DNA of 64,000 bases, from positions 2,852,001-2,916,000 of the forward strand of contig OZ250151.1 of NCBI GenBank assembly GCA_965237725.1. Reading direction: 5' to 3'. The stretch is from G965237725 sp965237725. GTDB taxonomy: Bacteria > Pseudomonadota > Gammaproteobacteria > Arenicellales > Poriferihabitantaceae. Positions within the stretch are counted from its first letter, which is position 1. Every line of letters starts with the position of its first letter. The notes under the pieces are model-generated. The model saw only the letters and a list, made by a program, of their open reading frames with translations, was not told the DNA's origin and ran no database searches. This document shows, one piece after another, positions 62,841 to 64,000 of this stretch. The translations under genes and the position numbers were made by a program.

Positions 62841-63060
62841 GTCCCCCTCTCTGTAATACTTCATACATCTGACAGGTATCTGTCAGAGAGAGCGGGACAT
62901 GCGCCTGCAGGCTACGAATATCTATACTCAAACATAAGATGTTTGCGGCTTTAGTTTCGAGCCCGCAGGTGCGCTTGCATTCGTCAACGAATACTCAGGG
63001 TCTGCCGCGGTGTCGGCTCATCTATATTGCTTTCGCAGAACGCAAGCACGCATATCCCTG
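62841..63060 (+). ncRNA. Candidate bridge RNA in the IS110 left end
   Basis: The ~250-base region before the transposase is rich in pairing. GTCCC (62841-62845) pairs with GGGAC (62894-62898); CTCTCTG (62847-62853) with CAGAGAG (62884-62890); and an inner TCTGACAG-GTAT-CTGTCAGA hairpin lies at 62868-62887, partly competing with the latter. Further stems occur around 62941-62975. In IS110-group elements the bridge RNA that guides target and donor recognition is transcribed from this end. Position and structure fit; guide loops cannot be assigned without the element's other end. Confidence 0.5.
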
Positions 63061-63089
63061 TTGATAATGTAACACTGCGGAGGAATTTC

Positions 63090-64000
63090 ATGAATAGCGG
63101 AGATCAAAAATATTTTACTGCCTACATCGGTATCGATTGGGCAGACAGGAAGCACGATATGTGTATACAGTCCAGCAAGACTGGAATCAGGGAGTTCGAT
63201 CAGATACCCCATCAACCCGATGAACTTGATCAATGGGCCCAGTCATTGATGAGACGTTTTGGTGCGCCGATGGCGGTTGCTGTGGAACTGTCGAAGGGGC
63301 CGATCATCTCTGCCCTACAGAAACACGATTGCTTTGTGATCTTCCCGGTTAATCCGTCAACCCTGGCCAGGTACCGAGAAGCATTTACACCCAGTCGTGC
63401 CAAGGACGATCCCACTGACGCCGAACTCGCCCTTGATCTGATCATCAAACACCCAGAACGTTTTAAACCGCTCAACCCACAAAGTGCGCAGATGCGTGCC
63501 CTGGCGTCTTTAGTTGAACAACGCCGACGCCTGGTCAATGATCGGGTCCGGACCACCAATCGGTTGCGTAATACACTCAAACAATACTATCCCCAACCCC
63601 TTGAATGGTTTGATCGTATAGATACGGTGCTTTTTTGTGACTTCATTACCCGTTGGCCGACCCTGCTTAAGGTCAAACGGGCCCGTCGAACAACACTGAC
63701 AACTTTCTTCCACCAACACAGTATGCGATTCAGTCAACTCCTTGACAATAGAGTCGAAGCGATTAAGACGGCAACACCCTTGACCCTGGATGAGGGTATC
63801 ATCGGCCCGCATCGACTACAGGCCATCGTATGGGTGGAGATGCTGCGTGTTACATTGAATGCGATTAAGCAGTATGACAAAGCCATTGCCGAACTGGCTC
63901 CCCAGCATCCTGACTATGCTTTATTCGATGCGCTCCCGGGTGCCGGGCCTTCATTGGCCCCGAGACTGCTTGTGGCCTTTGGCGAGCAGCGGGATCGATT
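63090..64000 (+). CDS. IS110-family transposase/recombinase (DEDD), 5' part
   Basis: The frame is open from the ATG at 63090 (GGAGG seven bases upstream) to the end of the window, about 303 residues. Residues of the DEDD catalytic set are seen: Asp16 in YIGIDWAD, Glu in VAVELSKG (~67), and the paired Asp in AKDDPTDAELA (~105-115), followed by the coiled-coil-like arginine-rich region. The C-terminal serine-containing Tnp_20 domain would begin near FDALPGAGPSLAPRLL at the window edge. Confidence 0.92.
   Translation, partial: MNSGDQKYFTAYIGIDWADRKHDMCIQSSKTGIREFDQIPHQPDELDQWAQSLMRRFGAPMAVAVELSKGPIISALQKHDCFVIFPVNPSTLARYREAFTPSRAKDDPTDAELALDLIIKHPERFKPLNPQSAQMRALASLVEQRRRLVNDRVRTTNRLRNTLKQYYPQPLEWFDRIDTVLFCDFITRWPTLLKVKRARRTTLTTFFHQHSMRFSQLLDNRVEAIKTATPLTLDEGIIGPHRLQAIVWVEMLRVTLNAIKQYDKAIAELAPQHPDYALFDALPGAGPSLAPRLLVAFGEQRDR

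Larger units (their letters stand above)
62841..64000 (+). mobile_element. IS110-family insertion sequence (partial; runs off the window)
   Basis: Left end at about 62839-62841, where TRAP permease similarity stops. It consists of ~250 bases of structured non-coding DNA followed by a transposase frame open to base 64000. IS110 elements lack classical inverted repeats and often make no target duplication, so the boundary is inferred from the interrupted gene. Confidence 0.8.

Overview
The window looks like part of the chromosome of a free-living, probably marine, gammaproteobacterium. The case rests on an AlgC-type phosphomannomutase/phosphoglucomutase, a sucA-sucB-lpd run with a gamma-type SucA N-terminus, a B12-riboswitch-controlled btuB, and a QmcA/NfeD pair. 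No rRNA, tRNA or CRISPR array was seen. All identifications come from reading translations and motifs; no database search was made, so the lineage is an inference.

Layout. 1-1002: the 3' end of a trimethylamine-methyltransferase-family (MttB-like) gene and a broken GcvT-like tail, resembling debris of the intact gene pair at 57.5-61.6 kb. 1.1-5.7 kb: a TPR lipoprotein-like gene, a cupin/ArsR/AHSA1 operon behind a promoter with two ATACC-N4-GGTAT dyads, a secreted unknown and a class III nucleotide cyclase. 5.8-12.3 kb: an arginine-deiminase/amidinotransferase-fold enzyme, a GFA-family protein, a ureohydrolase, an FrhB-like iron-sulfur protein, a Rieske oxygenase and a secreted beta-propeller protein. 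12.5-15.4 kb: two gene pairs of unclear function, VWA + membrane DnaJ and DUF488 + an overlapping unknown. 15.6-22.3 kb: an M20 carbamoylase-like hydrolase, an acyltransferase, a second amidinotransferase-fold enzyme and a ProV-ProW importer. 22.5-29.6 kb: CysC, a WecA/MraY-like transferase, GDP-fucose synthase, MoeB, then an AT-rich cassette (sugar epimerase + fucosyltransferase-like) lying between two direct repeats, then a CoxG-like protein. 29.7-36.7 kb: 2-oxoglutarate dehydrogenase complex and algC. 36.7-43.2 kb: a segment bounded by inverted dispersed repeats that holds a TPR protein, SPFH/NfeD, and riboswitch-btuB-btuF; a FecCD/HmuV-type ABC importer follows. 45.3-61.6 kb: a catabolic island with a PEP-mutase-like lyase, an amidase, an MFS carrier, a HisC-like aminotransferase divergent from an AruI-like 2-ketoarginine decarboxylase, soxBDAG, a GntR regulator, a dimethylglycine-dehydrogenase-like flavoprotein and an MttB-like protein. 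61.7-64 kb: gene fragments and an IS110-family element that truncates a TRAP permease.

How the genes fit together. Much of the window points to catabolism of N-methylated and guanidino nitrogen compounds: the ProVW importer and possibly the Rieske oxygenase for quaternary amines; the DMGDH-like enzyme and sarcosine oxidase for stepwise demethylation; two amidinotransferase-fold hydrolases, a ureohydrolase, an aminotransferase and a 2-ketoarginine decarboxylase for guanidino compounds. Whether these form one pathway, for example for methylated arginines, is a hypothesis. The most notable non-coding signals are the structured left end of the IS110 element (candidate bridge RNA), the duplicated flanks of the fucosylation cassette, and a perfect 18-bp palindrome between the divergent hisC-like and aruI-like genes.
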